NCBI RefSeq assembly: GCF_030272615.1
Contig: NC_081406.1
Span: 217,380,997 to 217,444,996 of the forward strand
DNA from: Cryptomeria japonica
Taxonomy: Eukaryota > Streptophyta > Pinopsida > Cupressales > Cupressaceae
Direction: 5' to 3'
DNA: 64,000 bases
Shown: positions 48,346-62,289 of the stretch, in pieces
Layout of the letters: each line of letters opens with the position of its first letter
Numbering within the stretch: position 1 is the first letter of the stretch
Position numbers and translations under genes: made by a program
Notes under the pieces: model-generated
The model's database searches: none
The model's input: the letters and a program-made list of their open reading frames with translations, nothing else
What the model was told of the DNA's origin: nothing

Positions 48346-48845
48346 CATTTTTTACAACTTGGCCATTTACATTTATCTACACTACAGGACATCCAGGGTC
48401 AATATACTTTGGAATAACTACATTTCCCAACATTATATCAGTCAATTTCCCTAATACATGAATTGTTTGAGGATCCTTTTTCTTTCGTCCAGGCTTCTTC
48501 AAACAAGCTTCTTTAATAACTTTTCCAAAAATAGGAATATCTTTAATAGCCTGAAATAAAGGAATTTGAATCTGCACATTTTTTAGCTGATCCATAATGT
48601 CAAAAGTGGGTTCTTCCATGGGTTTATATGCAGTACTTTGCAACCTCTGAGGAAAAGGTGGGTTGTCTTGATTTTGTAGAACAGACTCTTTAGGAACTAT
48701 ATCAGTTATGGGCATGTGCTCAGTAGGAACAACAGGTGCAGTAGATTCTTCATTGGGAGAATCTGATATTTCAGTAATCAGAGGTGGTTTTGGAGTAGGT
48801 AAAGTAGTTCTAGATCTCAAATGGATGTCATTAACGTTTAAGGCA

Positions 48846-50115
48846 TAAGCTTGATATTGGTTGGCTTTAGCAAGATACGTAGGCTGTTGAGGCTACAACT
48901 ATTGCTTATTATTGGGATTGGGCAATGGCTGGGCAGGCATAGGTGTTTGTTTTGGAGGTCCAGGATTTGTGGCAGTTACTGCAGGAGGCGGAATAAGGGC
49001 TTGTGGTTGTGGCTGTGGAAGCTGCAAGAATCCAGAGGACTAGTTTTGCCATTGCTGAGGGCCTCGCCATTGGGAATTTTGCTGCCAATTTCCTGAAGGT
49101 GGGGTCCATTGCCCTTGTGGCTGCTGCCATCCTCCTTGAGGGGATTGCCATTGCTGGTTCTGATAATTAGGCCAATTTGGTTGAGGTGGATTCTAGGGTG
49201 GTGGTGGTCCATATGCATGTTGCCATTGGTTATTATATCCAGAATAAGAATTACCAAAAGTTAAAGGGTCTTGAGGCATACCTTGTCTTTGGGCCCATGG
49301 TTTCCTTTGTGCAACAAAGAACACTTGATCATCATCTCCTTCTACTGGCTTGAAGTCAGTAGGTAGCTGTTTGGCTTCCAAATTAGCCACCATCTTGCAT
49401 CTGCAGTCACACTTCTTTTGTCTACAGTATGGACAGAACTCGGTCAAAACTACGTCAGCCTCCTCATGTTTCTTTCGAACTTGCATAGTGTCCAGTTGCG
49501 TAGCCATATTATTAATGATGTCCTGCTTGAAGTCAGATAGAAAATTTGTTATCTCCATTCAGGAAACTCCACCAGAAGAAGACTTCCCTATTGTAGCATG
49601 ATGACCTTGACCTTTCTTAACTATTGCTCGAGAGTAGTTAAGACATATTTTCTTTATATCATTCCAAGGCACTTGGGTTATATCACCTCCTCCTATCAGG
49701 TCCAAGGTGTTTATACAAGCATCACCTATTCCCTTTAGAAACAGTAGTTTCTGAGAGTCCTCGTTGAGAGTATGATTTGAGTTCCTCTGTAGTGAAAACA
49801 AGAATCTAGAAATATAATCTTCCAAACTTTCATCATCCTTCTGCTGAATTCGGAATATGTCATCACCTTTGCTGGTGCTCTTACAATATTCCTTATACTT
49901 TTCAAGGAATTTTGTCTGCATGACCTCCCAACTATCGACGACACCTCTTCCCAGACTCATGAACCATCTAAGAGCTCCTTCCTTCAAGGTGGAAGGAAAT
50001 ATCTTCAGTTTATGAGCATCTGTGTTGTAGTCATAACTGTGACAGAGGACATCAAATTCAAATAGAAAGGTTTCTGGGTCCTCTGTGACTAAGCCATAAA
50101 ACTTTGGAAGCAAAG
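48846..50115 (-). pseudogene. Broken gag region of the Athila-type element
   Basis: On the minus strand: the retrotransposon gag core (LFEFDVLCHSYDYNTDAHKL and ALRWFMSL, near 49980-50080), then a cysteine cluster CPYCRQKKCDCRC (near 49395-49440), then a Q/W/P-rich stretch. Between this and protease, 48377-48820 holds a further proline-rich segment. Broken in several places. Confidence 0.85.
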
Positions 50116-50424
50116 AAGAGGGAATGTTTTTAAGATTGTCGGTATCTCCCTAAGGAACAATAGGAAGCTCAAATGCAGGAGGTGGATTATTTGCCATGTT
50201 TGGTTGCTGGAATAACAAAGTGAATGGATTTTCCTCAGGTTCGTTGTCAGCTAGGTCAAATGGTAGTTTAGTAAATAGATTTTCAGGGAGGAACCTTCCC
50301 AAGGTGTCTCTTCTTCTTCTATGCATGCAATATGATGAATAGTGGCTTGAAGGATCTAGAAAATTTTACTAACAAGCTAAACTAATGCTTAAAATGACTT
50401 TTGATAAACTCCTAGCTAGACGCC

Positions 50425-50443
50425 ATCCCCGGCAACGGTGCCA
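50425..50443 (-). other. Primer-binding site, tRNA-Asp type
   Basis: On the minus strand TGGCACCGTTGCCGGGGAT. This is complementary, with one mismatch, to the 3' end of plant tRNA-Asp (ATCCCCGGCAACGGCGCCA). It lies next to the 5' LTR. tRNA-Asp priming is known for Athila/Tat-type gypsy elements. Confidence 0.85.
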
Positions 50444-50447
50444 AAAA

Positions 50448-51718
50448 TGGTCGCGCCCACAAAAGGATATGAAAATCATAGTAAAACCTTTCTTGGGAAT
50501 TGGGCATTCCAACAGGTGACCAATATCTCTCTCTATAGACATTCATTTACTTGTCAAACCAAGGGACGTATACTTTAAATGGCGCAGCAAAATATATGCA
50601 CTAGGAACTCATTTTGGTCAAATCTTAGCAGAAATACATACTGGAAAGAAATTCTACCTACGCTACAGGAAGGTAATGCAAAGCTCTTTAACTCAACTAT
50701 GATTTGATTAAAACATAAATCATGATAACTACAACTGAAACACAAACTATGAACTGGCCTTATGCTGCAGGAGCAATGTAAAGCTGAGCTTGTATAAAAA
50801 CTTTAAAGATGAAAGCAAACTGAAGCTTAACAGGAAAGAACAACTAACTAACTAGCTACAGATACCTACTAAGTGGGCCCCCTTAGCAAGCATCTCCTGA
50901 TTACGCAGATGCTAAACTCAGAACTTCATTGAACTTTATTCATAAAAATAGAATGATATACATTGTTTTGTTGATATGGAAACTAACAACAAAACTCTGT
51001 CTCTCGTTAAACAGATTCTATCTTTCATTATCATATTGATTCTTACATGATATCTACTACTCTGATTCTATCTTATTCTAATTCTCTTCTCCCTTTTTCT
51101 CGCACAGGAGGAGAACTTTATTTAAAAACAGGAGAGCAACTAACTAACTAACTCCATCAAGGAAAGACGTGGAAGTAAAATATATCCCCGAATCAAGGAA
51201 CAAACTCCATAAATGAATTTATGCGTTCGACCTGACCCAGAGAGAATCTAGTGCTCCACTCTTTCCAGATTGACTGACATTAAAATTCTTTCCCATGGTT
51301 TCGGTCATAGAGTCTTTGTCGGAGCTCCCTCGAAGTCGTGCAGGAAATGGACTTTACTGCAAGGCCGAGATCGGCTGCGCTTGACTCGATTGTTCTTCAA
51401 CAACCTGCGAAACAAAAGGTAACAGGCAACAGAAAAAGGCGTATGGCACATACATGATATCTATTCATTAATCACACATTTTAAATCTACTTCATCATTC
51501 AAAAAACTATATACGATATACCAGTCATTTTAGGGAGTCAACGGGGCAATAAATGCAATCAAGTCAACACAATGAGCTGCAGGAATATAAAAGTATCTTG
51601 CTACAGGATATCCCAAAAAAGGTTTCAACAAAGTCTAAACATCCATGAAATAACAAAAGTAAAGGCATTTAAAAGTTTATCATAACATCCAAATTATGAG
51701 CATATTTTAAGCTCATCA
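50448..51718 (-). repeat. 5' LTR of the Athila-type element
   Basis: 1,271 bp, paired with 40389-41692, bounded on the right by the ATTGT target duplication and the resuming LINE. Confidence 0.93.
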
Positions 51719-54557
51719 ATTGTAATACTACATTCTTTCACAAGTCTATCGAGGCTCATCAACAGAAGAGTGTTATTTCTTCCCTGGTTAATTCTGAGGG
51801 AATTCAGCTAACGTATTTTCAATCAATGTATCGTGAAGCTTCTCAGTATTATTCTAGCCTTTTTTTAGATGATGTGCCTCCTGCTCCTATAAAAGAGAAT
51901 CTGATTCTAGCCTGTATCCCTCCCCTGGTTACAAATATGATGAATGAGTCTCTCAACCACCTGATGTCTTTGTTAGAATTAGATGAAGTTTTTTTGGAAT
52001 GGCTAAAGGTAAAGCTCATGGTTGTAATGGATTTTCTATTGATTTTTTTCAAGAGTTTTGGAATATCATCAAATTGTATTTACTTGTGGTTGTTCAGGAG
52101 TCTCATAGTAGCAAATAGATGCTTCAGGCCTTGAATTGTACCTTCCTAGTTCTTATCCTGAAAAAGGAGAGTACTGCTCAGCTTCATTCTTTTTGTCCCA
52201 TTGCTCTATGAAATGTGGTATATAAGATTACCACTAAATTGATTGTGGAAAGCCTTAAGATTTGGCCACCTTCTTTAATCTCTGACGAGCAAGGAGGTTT
52301 TGTGGCAAACAGACAAATTTTGGATGGGTTTTTTATTACTTTTGAGGTCTTTCATTCTATGGTAGTGTCTAAGGAGAGATCTATGTTTATAAAACTTGAT
52401 ATGGCCAAAGCTTATGATAGGGTGAAATGGCCATTTTTGCGTAAGATTCTCCTAGCCTTTGGCTTTAACTTGGAGTGGTTTAGTTGGATTATGAGCTATG
52501 TTATGTTTTCTTCTTTCTCAATTTTTATCAATGGAGAGTCATCATAGTTATTTGTAGCTTCTAGAGGATTGAGGCAAGGAGACCCTCTTTTGCCTTACTT
52601 ATTTATCATTATGGTCAAGGGCCTTGGCTATTTCATAAAGTCTTGAGTTTCTTAGGGTTTGATCTGTGGTTGGGATTGGGGTGCTGGATTTCCGAATATT
52701 TCACACATTCAGTTTGTGGACGATACTTCTCTTATTGGTCTAGCCTGCATTCAAGAGGCTGAGTTTATCATAAATTTGTTGGATGTTTATTTAGCTACAT
52801 CAGGGCATCAGGTGAATGAGCACAATTGTTCTATCTTCTTTTTGAATACCCTTGCTCCTATTCAGAGAATATTTACCAATATTCTTGTGTTCCAATTGGT
52901 TCTCTTCCTTTCATTTATCTGGGGATTTCTTTGGTAGTGAGTCATCAACTTAAACCTTTTTGGTAGGATTTGTTGGATAAGCTACACTGGAAGGTCAATC
53001 ATTGGACTCATCAATGGATTTCTATTGTTACCCGTATTACTCTCCTTCAATCTCTTCCTATTTATCGGGGGTTTTGTGTAGGTTGCTCCTATGTATTTTC
53101 TCATGGAATTTGATTTCTTATCTTGTCAATTCCTCTTGAGTGGTAACTTGCATTCTTCAAAGTGGAGCTTGGTGAAGTGGGAATATGTCTTTTTGCCAAA
53201 GAATGAGGGTGGTCTTGGCCTTCGATTTGGAGTCTTGCATAGTCAGGTTCTTGCGGCTAAGTTATATTGGAGGTGGTTTACTAGTCAACACTAGTTTTGT
53301 GCTTGTATCCTTACACAAAAGTATTTAGGTTCGATTAATAGTTGGAATGTTCCTCAATGCTAGATGGTGGGTAGGGGTTCTATGATTTAGAAAACCTTGA
53401 AAACTAGGGCTCAACTTATTAAAAGTGGACTTTTTTGGATTTGTAATAAATGCTCAGAGGCTCTTTTCTAGCTGGATTCTTGGGATGGTCACCCCCCCAT
53501 TCTTTCGTTGTATCCTCATGTGCACCCTCTTTATGATATCTTCATGGCTATTGGCTAGACTATGGTTGAACATTACAAAACTATTTATAATTTTGGACTA
53601 ACTATCAGTTACAGATGGAATAATATCAGTGAGTGGCCGCTTGGAGGTCTCAAGGATTCTTGTTAGGAATTGGCTCATATTTTGGCCTCCTGTGAGTGTA
53701 ATTCCTTGACCAGTCTAAATATTTTAGCTTGGGGTAATGATTATTCTAGGAAATATTCTGGTGCCATAGGATATTTGTAGTTGGCCTGTCAAGTCTATGG
53801 GGGTGAAGAGGTGCCTTGGTGGAAGCATGTGTGGAATAGACTTTCTTGGCCAAAATACAAATTCATTTTGTGGTTGGTTGTTCAGAACTGTTGTCTTACT
53901 TGGGATAATTTGTGTAAGAGGGTTTTTTGTTGGCCTTCTATGTGTGTTCTTTATTGTAATAGTGAAGAAACTGACTCTCATCTTTTCTTTTAGTTCTCTT
54001 TCTCTTAGCGGCTTTGGCACTTTTGGTGGGATTGCTCGAAGCGCCCTTGATGCCATGTTTCTTCCCTAGACGAATTTTGGGCTCGTTGGTGTCAGGCTCC
54101 TATTCAAACCCCGTTTATGTAAGTTTCCCGGTCTTTAGGGCCCTCTTTTATTATTTGGCACATTTGGTTGGAGAGAAATCACTGGATTTTCTAGGATGCT
54201 AGGTTAGTTGTTCAACATGCGTGGTGGAAAATTCTTCATTCTCTTCGGGAGACTATTTTGGCTAAGTGTGACTTGGCTGGAGGCTTGGCTCCTGGGGAGG
54301 TTGATATTTGTAACCATTTTAGTTTTCCTCTTCAAGAGATTTTCCCTGTTTCTAGTATGTCAAGGGCTAGACAACTTTTTTCAAAAATAGGTGCCGTCAC
54401 TCTCTATGGAAGATTTCTAGAGAGGGTTGTTGGAATCCTCCTCTACTGGGCGTTTTCAAAATCAATATGGATGGGTCTTCAAGAGGTAACCTAGGGCATG
54501 CTGGTATTGGTGGTGTGGGGTGTGATAGTTTCGGTCAGGTTCAGTTCCTTTTTTCTA
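51719..54557 (+). mobile_element. L1-like LINE, 3' part (reverse transcriptase to RNase H)
   Basis: Continues the LINE cut at 40388 (the codons for EGDC-NTTFFHKS are split by the insertion). RT motifs: FVANRQILDGFFITFEVFHS (near 52295-52350), IKLDMAKAYDRVKWPFLRK (near 52390-52445), GLRQGDPLLPYLFI (near 52570-52610) and HIQFVDDTSL (near 52700-52735). A zf-RVT-like region follows at about 53780-54000 (WNRLSWPKYKFILWLV), then the start of an RNase H domain (FKINMDGSSRGN, near 54455-54490). It breaks off at about 54557, so the 3' end and poly(A) tail are missing. Many stops. Confidence 0.88.
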
Positions 54558-54574
54558 ATTAGAATTATTGGAAA

Positions 54575-57242
54575 ATAATTTAATTTCTTTTTTTTTTTGT
54601 CAAAAATATAAGTTAAATGAAAATTTTAACCTAAATACAAGAATTAGGAAACCTTTCTATATTTTTAGAAATAAAAAAATTAATTAATTAAATAATGAGA
54701 AACGATTCGATGTTTATTTGAGGAAATGCCCTTTTTCCAATTTCTTGTAACACATTTGATTCAATGATTAAATTGTTGATTTCCTTTGAATCATTAGCAA
54801 TAAATTTTTGTGGTGATCTAGAATCATTATGCTAAATAGTGGTAAATCAAGAATGTAATTTAAATTAACTTATAGTAATTATAAGACAAGTGAATTGTAT
54901 CTGAATATAAACTAAATCTACAATATAATGATTAAATGCCACTAATTTTGAAATATGATAGATAGTTAATTTATTTACAATTCTACCTAAACTATTTAAA
55001 AAAAAGCCAATCTAACAATATAGGCTCAAATAAACTAAAACATTACTTTTGAAGATTAACAAGAAAAATTTCGTGAAGATTTATATGGTATATAAGTATT
55101 TTTTGGCTCAAATTGGGTACTCCAATTTATGGAAGGAAAAGAAGATAAGAAATGGGAAACAATAGAGTACTATACTACATCAATGGAAGCTTAAGGATTC
55201 AAACTATGAAAAATAATTAAGTATTATATGGAGTGTGGATGCTGCAAAAAGATCTTGGGGACTTGATTTGGATACCCTGGAATCAACTCTCAATCCTTCT
55301 AAAATAACGATGGAAGGAGGGTTACACAAATTACATTTCTCAATATGGGCATATAACAAAACATTTAAGGTCATTTATAATCCAAATGGGGGTGATAAAA
55401 TAGTAAAGAGATTAATATTCAACGGATTAAATAAATTGGTAATAAAAGCATGTAAATTTAGGATTGAATTAGGCTTGCAATTTGTTAGAATCACAGTGAA
55501 ATTAATAGAATTGATATTTTTTATGTGATAATTCAAAAATTAAGTGTCTCTCCTTTTAATAGGGGAGTGAATTGGGCACCATTGTTGACTCCAAAATAGC
55601 TGGAAATCCTAAGAAAATACATCCAAACATCAAAATCAAAGTAGATAAAAATAAAATATTTAGTTGTCAAGAATTCATGCACATAGTTGTACAATGTCAT
55701 ATGCCCCACACTATGATTAATTCTATATATTCTTTCATTTACATCTAGTATGACTTTCCGAAAAAAATATTTTTTTATTCTTATCATTTTTAGATTTTAA
55801 ATATAGAGAAATAAATTGGTTTTTAGGATAGTGAAAGGGTGTTGTTGGCATAGACCTCACTAGGTCCTATAGAAACTATAGGGTTTCCTTCAAATCTATA
55901 TTATACTGATAAATAGTATTAATAATGAGATCCCAACCCTACTAAAAAAATAAATTGCATTTTCTTCTAGTAAATGATAACTTTAATTGTGAGCACAACA
56001 AAATTGGAGATAAAATCAATCAACTAAACAATCATAAGAACTTTTTTTTATATATCCAACATATACCAGCCACTCAATAATTCTCTAGTAAATCCGTAAT
56101 AGATTCATTATTTATGAGGAATAAATATGGTTATTTTGATGCATATTTTAGCAACATACATCTATTGAAATCAATACTCTAGTTGTTGGAATTAGTGGTC
56201 TACCCAATTATCCTCTTCGCAACACTAATTTTTAATACCTTGCCAATATTTTTTCCTTTTATAAATTACTTGGGCATATGATGTTATATTTGAGCAAATA
56301 ATATATCATTAGAAAGTTCGTTTCATGTGCCCTCTAGTGATGTAGGTATCATCATCATCTTTTATTGCACATGTAGTTTATTACCCGTTAAAACCAGATC
56401 ATTAGTTTTTCTTTAGAGATTAGATATTTTCTATATCTCCAATTTTTGTGATACTTATGCTACTTTTTCAGAATCTATGCGAATTTTTTTTTCTCATTTT
56501 TGTATGATTTCACATTCTAATCAATTATTGCGATATCTCATGACCTGAAAATGATTTATTTACATGAGATGACTTCATTTTAAAAACTTTACATGCATTT
56601 GGTTGTTGGTCTTTAATTTATTCATTTAAAGAGGTGTCATGGATTTTTCTATTCATCCTTTTATGGTAATCCTAAAAAGAGATAATTATGGGTCTTGGAA
56701 AAAAAATATCCTAACACATCTTAGGTAGCTTAATATTTTTCCTATGGGATTATTCATTTAGTGGGGAAGGTACTTAGCCAATGATTTGATGATATGGACA
56801 TTGAAATCAAAGAGACCCTTGGACCATTGAAGTACAAGTTCTTGTTGATTAGGATGGTTTGTGAAAATTATTATTTGATGGAGCATGTTATAAAGAAGGG
56901 TCAAGAGCTAGTGTAATTTATATTGCACCAAATGATAAAACTTTTAAGTTTTATTTTCCTTTGAATTTTCTATGTATAACCAATATATTTGAATATTAAG
57001 AAATTCTTCTATGAAATATTGAATTAAGATCTTAAGAGTCTTTGGTGACTCTGAATTAGTAGTTTCACATGTCAAGAAAAAGTACCGTTCAAAGTATACA
57101 AGATTAAAGCAATATATGTCTACAATATGGGATACATTAAAAAAGTTTATGTGTTTTTTTGACTTCATTAAGAGACCCAAGAATTTCATATCAGATTTAT
57201 GGCTAATGATCCTTCAAGAGAAGATAACATCATATTTTTAAG
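54575..57242 (+). repeat. Repeat B, paralogue of repeat A with an empty site
   Basis: Collinear with 17567-19518 joined to 23367-24025. It preserves the uninterrupted TGATT-TCACATT site at 56505. The right part has decayed gypsy RNase H and linker motifs (YRSKYTRLKQYMSTIWDTL-like, near 57085-57140) on the plus strand. It ends where a copia element begins at 57243. Broken and old. Confidence 0.75.
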
Positions 57243-58065
57243 TGAAAGGAAGCCTAAGTGCGGAATAATGCTTCCAAATGCTAAATCTATCAGGAGAGGT
57301 GATGGAGAAATTTCTTACAAACTTTTAAACAATTGCAAATTAGAAAAACACATATAAAATCATATTTAAGCAAATAAAACCATAAAACTAGATATACGTG
57401 GGAAAACTCTTTCGAGGAAAAACCCACACTCAAAAAGCAAGACACAGTTGTATTATTCAGAAACAACAATAGTTACAATACAATGTACATAGCCAATGCT
57501 CTTCAGGAGTAGTTACAATAAATATTTCAAGAATAATTCCAGCAACATAACAACACATTTAACTTGTCTCATACAAAACCACTAAGGCATCAACATATTT
57601 ATAGAGCTCATCACAAAGTGGTATGTGCACATGGTTTCCAAAACCAACTTCAAAGAACAAGAGGTAAGTTATGTCACAAAAAACACCTTTCTAATCCAAT
57701 GACACGTTGCACATAGCAACTTCTAAAGCAACAATAGGTCTATCTCTTCCATAACCATCATCTTGCCAAATGCAAAGTAAGTACAACATAGAAGTTACCA
57801 TGACCAAATAGGTGCCTTCCTTACCTTACCACTTGTCAAAGTGAAATCAAAACATAAATAAAAACTACCAAAATATAACTCTCCATGACTCTTCCACCGA
57901 ACTAGAAACTGCCATAACCATAATAGGAAATTTTATCATAATCTCAACATAGAAACATATGACAATAGTTCCCAAAATTGCAGGACTTCTAAAATGGAAA
58001 AAAATAAAATAAATAATTGAATTAGCATGTTTGGACTCTAAGGTTGAGACACCCTAATCCCAACA
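57243..58065 (-). repeat. 3' LTR of the copia remnant
   Basis: 823 bp. The plus strand begins TGAAAGGAAGCC and ends ATCCCAACA. A purine tract on the minus strand (AAGTGGGAGAA) precedes it. It is paired with the short LTR piece at 62290. Confidence 0.85.
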
Positions 58066-58108
58066 TTCTCCCACTTGTCGAACACTTGTCAAGAGTGAAA
58101 ACACTCTG

Positions 58109-61100
58109 TCAACTACTCAAGGCCCCAAGGCCCACAGAACTGGCACACCATTTGAACTTATCAGTGCTCATTGGCTTCATCAATGCATCTGCAAAAATTG
58201 CCAAAGTATAAATTTTCTCCAAATTGACCTTTCCATCTTCCACCATATCACGAACAAAATGAAACTGTACATCAATATGCTTTGTTCTATCATGGAAATT
58301 AGGATTCTTCACTAAACATATAACACTCTGGCTATCACAATAGATAGTAATTTGTCCTACATCAAAACCAATATCTGAGCACAATCTCTTAATCCAAATG
58401 GATTCTTTACAAGCATGAGTATTTGTCATGTACTTTGCTTCAGTAGTAGACAAAGCAACTACAACTTGTCTCTTACTCATCCAACTCACTGCACCACCAA
58501 ACATTGTGAACACATATCCACTGGTGGATCTTCTACTGTCTATGTCACTTGCCCAATTAGAGTCTACATATCCACGAATACTCAAGGAATGTTGAGGTCC
58601 AGTAGGATTACCATGGAAACACAGGGAATACTCGGAAGTACCCAAAAATATCTGAACACTCTCTTCACTGCATCCTGATGCACTTGTCTAGGATTGGCCA
58701 TAAACCGACTAAGGAATCCCACTACTTGTGCAATATCTGGCCTCGTACAAACCATAACATACATTAGGCTACCAAAAACACTTACTTAAGGAACTCTAGT
58801 CATGTCCTCCATCTTGGTAGGAGACTTTGGACAGTCTTCTACAAAAAGTTTCATCCCTTGTAACACTGGAACAACTAACTGCCTTCAATCTGTCATGTTG
58901 AATCTCTCCAACACAAATTTCACATACTTTCTCTGGCTGACTCAAAGCTTTCTGTGAGCTTTATCCCTTTTGATCTACATTCCCAAAATGTGCCTAGCTA
59001 GACCAAGATCTTTCATCTCAAACTATGGTGACAACTGAGACTTTAAATCTGAAATCATTTTCATCCCATTCCCAATAAACAACATATCATCCACATATAG
59101 GACAATAATGAGAATATGAGCATGTTCAGCTTTATAATAAACACAATGGTTAGATTTAGATCTCAAAAATCCCAATGACAACACATAGGTGTCAAATTTT
59201 TGGTACCACATTCAAGGATACTGTTTAAGACCGTAAAGAGATTTCTTTAGCTTGCATATCAAATTCTCTTTACCTTTCTCCATGTAGTGCTCTGGTTGTG
59301 AGATGTAAATTTAAATTTCCTGCTCCAAGTCACCATGAAGGAAAGTTGTCTTCACGTCCATCTATTCAACTTCTAAATCACAAGCTCCTACGAGTGATAA
59401 CAAATGTTGAATGGATATCAACTTAGCTATAGGAGAGAATATCTCCCCATAATAAATTCCCTCCACCTGGGAATATCCCTTTGCAACCAATCATGCCTTG
59501 TACTTCTCAACACTACCATTTGGACCAAGTTTCTTTTTGAACACCCATTTACAACCAATGGGTTTCTGTTCTTGAGGAAAAGATACCAGATCCCATACAT
59601 AGCATTCTTCTTCAATGCAACCATCTCTTCATTCATGGCTTCCATCCAAGAATCTGCATCACGTAAACCCATAGCCTCTTTAATAGTCCTAGGCTCATCA
59701 GTATTAGTAATCAAAGCATAAATACAACTAGAATCCAACATAGAATATCCAAACCTTTTAGGTGGATAACCATATCTATCAGGTTGCCACATTTCACATG
59801 TTGAACTCCTTAAAGACTAAGGTTGAGGATATTGTTCCTCTTATGAACTCTCTAATCTGTCAGAGGTCCCCTTATTATTAGGTCACACAGGAGTACATAG
59901 TTCAACTCTCTTAGGAGTAGGTGGAATTTGAGCTACCTCCTTCTTATGTTTCTCTTCCTTCTCTGACTGCAAATATATTGTGGAAGGTTTCAGCTCACAG
60001 AAGATGACACTTCTTTTATATAGCACCTTCTCTTCAACTAGATCCCAAAGCTTGTACCCCTTCACACCGACACCATAGCCAATGAAGATGCATTTTACTA
60101 CCTTGTTTTTCAATTTAGATCTTTTTTCACCAGGCACATGAGCATATTCCTCACAGCCAAAGACTCTAAGATGTCACAATGAAGGATTTTTACTAGACCA
60201 TGCCTCCATAGGGGTCTTTTCAACAAGTGTTGAAGTAGAAGATCTATTAATCAGATAACATGCAATGGCTACCACCTCAGGTCAGAACTTATGTTCAAGA
60301 CCAGCACCACTTAAATTACTCCTAGCCCTCTCCATCAACATTTTGTGCATCCTCTTTGCAACTCCATTTTGTTGTGGTGTATATGGAGTTGTCTCATGTC
60401 TTTCAATCTCGTGGTCCTTACAAAACCTATCAAACTCAGTAGAACAAAACTCACCACCATTATCCATCCTCAAACACATAATTTTTCAACTAGTTTGATT
60501 TTCAACCAAGGACTTAAATTCCTTAAACTGACTGAAAACTTTAGATTTACTTCTAACAAAATAAACAAATGTCCTTATAGAAGATTCATCTATGAAAGAA
60601 ACATAGTACACAAATCTATTTAACGAAGGCACATTAACTGGACCAAAAACATCAGAATGAACAAAGTCCAAAACCCCAGAAGACTTATGACAACTAGAAT
60701 AAAAAGAAACACGGTGTTGTTTTTCTTATACACAATGTTTGCAATGTAAAACTCAAGATTATGATCATCAAGGGCTTCAACAAGGCTCTTATTTTTCAAG
60801 GCTCGTAAACCCTTTTCACCTATGTGGCCAAGTCTTTGGTGCCACGATATTGTCTTCTCAACTGGGAGCTTCATCTCCAAAGTATTAGCACCCTTAGGTA
60901 CCCAGAAAGCACAACCATCAGATGTTGAAACAACATTCCTCTTTTCTGCTTGATCTAACTATGAGGATGAAGAATCCAAAGCCCTTTTCTTGGACTTCAC
61001 AGAAGCACGATTGCACTAAACCATGCATCCATCCAGCTAATATAGAGAGCCAATCTGAACGCCCTTAGCAAGCACCATAGAACCTCTAGTCATCTTACAT

Positions 61101-62170
61101 CCACGTTGTGAGAACACAACCTACACTCCCACAACACTCAGCTTGCTAACAGAAAGGAGGTTTCATGCCAAGCCAGGGATATGCAGGACACCATCAATCC
61201 CCCTTCACTTTACCATCAGGGAATCGAATCTTGACTCTTCCACGACCAACAACATTTAGGTGAGAATCATCACCCATGTACAACTTTCCACCATCATATT
61301 ATTCGTACTTTGAGAACCAATCCCTCTGAGATATCATTTGGAAAGAAGCACCTAAGTCAATCAACCATACATCTTTTGATGCATGGGTTACCAAGGCAGC
61401 GACAAAATCATCCACATCATCTTGAGAGGATTTATCTGAATCAGAATCAGAGGAATTCTTGTGTCTCTTTTTCTTCTCCTCTTTACAATATTTCTGAAAA
61501 TGACTGGATCTGCCGCAGTTCCAATATTTTTCCTTAGAATTTTTACCAGGAGACTTTGATTTACCCTTCTTATTCTTTTTGTTTCCTTTCTCCTTAGCCA
61601 TCTCAAAATTATTTCTTCGCATCTCTTAAGATAGCAATGAAGAAACCACATCGTCCATCTTGAAAGTGGTTGTTGTGCTTCCAATGGCCATCACAAGATG
61701 ATCCCATGAGTCCAACATAGAACATAATAGAAGCATGCACTTGCCTTGATCATCAATCTTATCACTAGTAGAAATAATTTGAACAACCAACATGTTGAAT
61801 GCATTCAGGTGATCTGTAACGGATCCTCGTTCCTCCATCCTCAGAGAATACAACTTCTTTCTTAAGAATAACTTATTTACCAAGGATTTTCCTTCATAAA
61901 TATCACCAGGATTCTTCAAAAGTGTAGTTGTTGTCTTCTCCTCATGGACATTCGGGAGTACTGAATCAGCCAAACAAAGTCTTATCAAACCCTTGGCTTT
62001 TCGATCCATTTTATCCTATTCATCCTATAGTGTATTTTGGGGTTTTATCAAGGAAATTGTAGCCCATCGATCTCTATCCATGAGCATGTCCTCCATTTTG
62101 AATTTCCATAACTCAAACTTGTTGCCATTAAATTTATCCATCTCTATTCTGCTAGATGTGCTTGCCATAA
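58109..62170 (-). pseudogene. Broken gag-pol region of the copia remnant
   Basis: Reading leftwards: gag start with EMDKFNGNKFELWKFKMED (near 62085-62145), zinc knuckle (near 61490-61530), protease-like WLIDLGASFQM (near 61345), pre-integrase WHQRLGHIGEKGLRALKNKS (near 60785-60845), integrase core (near 60280-60670), RT with YVDDMLF (near 59085) and RNase H with STSGYVFTMFGGAVSWMSKR (near 58470-58530). Heavily broken. Confidence 0.88.
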
Positions 62171-62275
62171 CTAGCCTACAACAAAGTTTTGAAATCTTCC
62201 ACTGCAAAACTCCCACTGAAACTAGATCAGCACAAAAAAACCCATCAACCCAAAAATAATAACAAAGTTGATTAA

Positions 62276-62287
62276 GCTCTGATACCA
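62276..62287 (-). other. Primer-binding site, initiator-tRNA-Met type
   Basis: On the minus strand TGGTATCAGAGC, two bases from the partial 5' LTR. Confidence 0.85.
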
Positions 62288-62289
62288 AT

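Larger units (their letters stand above)
40389..51718 (-). mobile_element. Ty3/gypsy LTR retrotransposon, Athila-type, complete ends but broken
   Basis: 11.3 kb, inserted in the LINE with target duplication ATTGT at 40384-40388 and 51719-51723. It has both LTRs, a tRNA-Asp-type primer-binding site, a polypurine tract, gag, protease, RT, RNase H and integrase (the order diagnostic of Ty3/gypsy), and a 2.5-kb extra coding region between integrase and the 3' LTR. RT signatures (LDGYSRYNQI, MDDFTAYG) resemble the Athila lineage. By eye the LTRs differ at about 38 of 1,270 sites (about 3%) plus one approximately 33-bp indel, so its age is similar to the copia at 26712. About a dozen breaks in total. 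Confidence 0.93.

Noticed and set aside
47970-48461. Plus-strand 163-codon frame in the Athila-type element
   Set aside because: Opposite the protease region of the element; composition is what the coding strand imposes, and no family motif is present.
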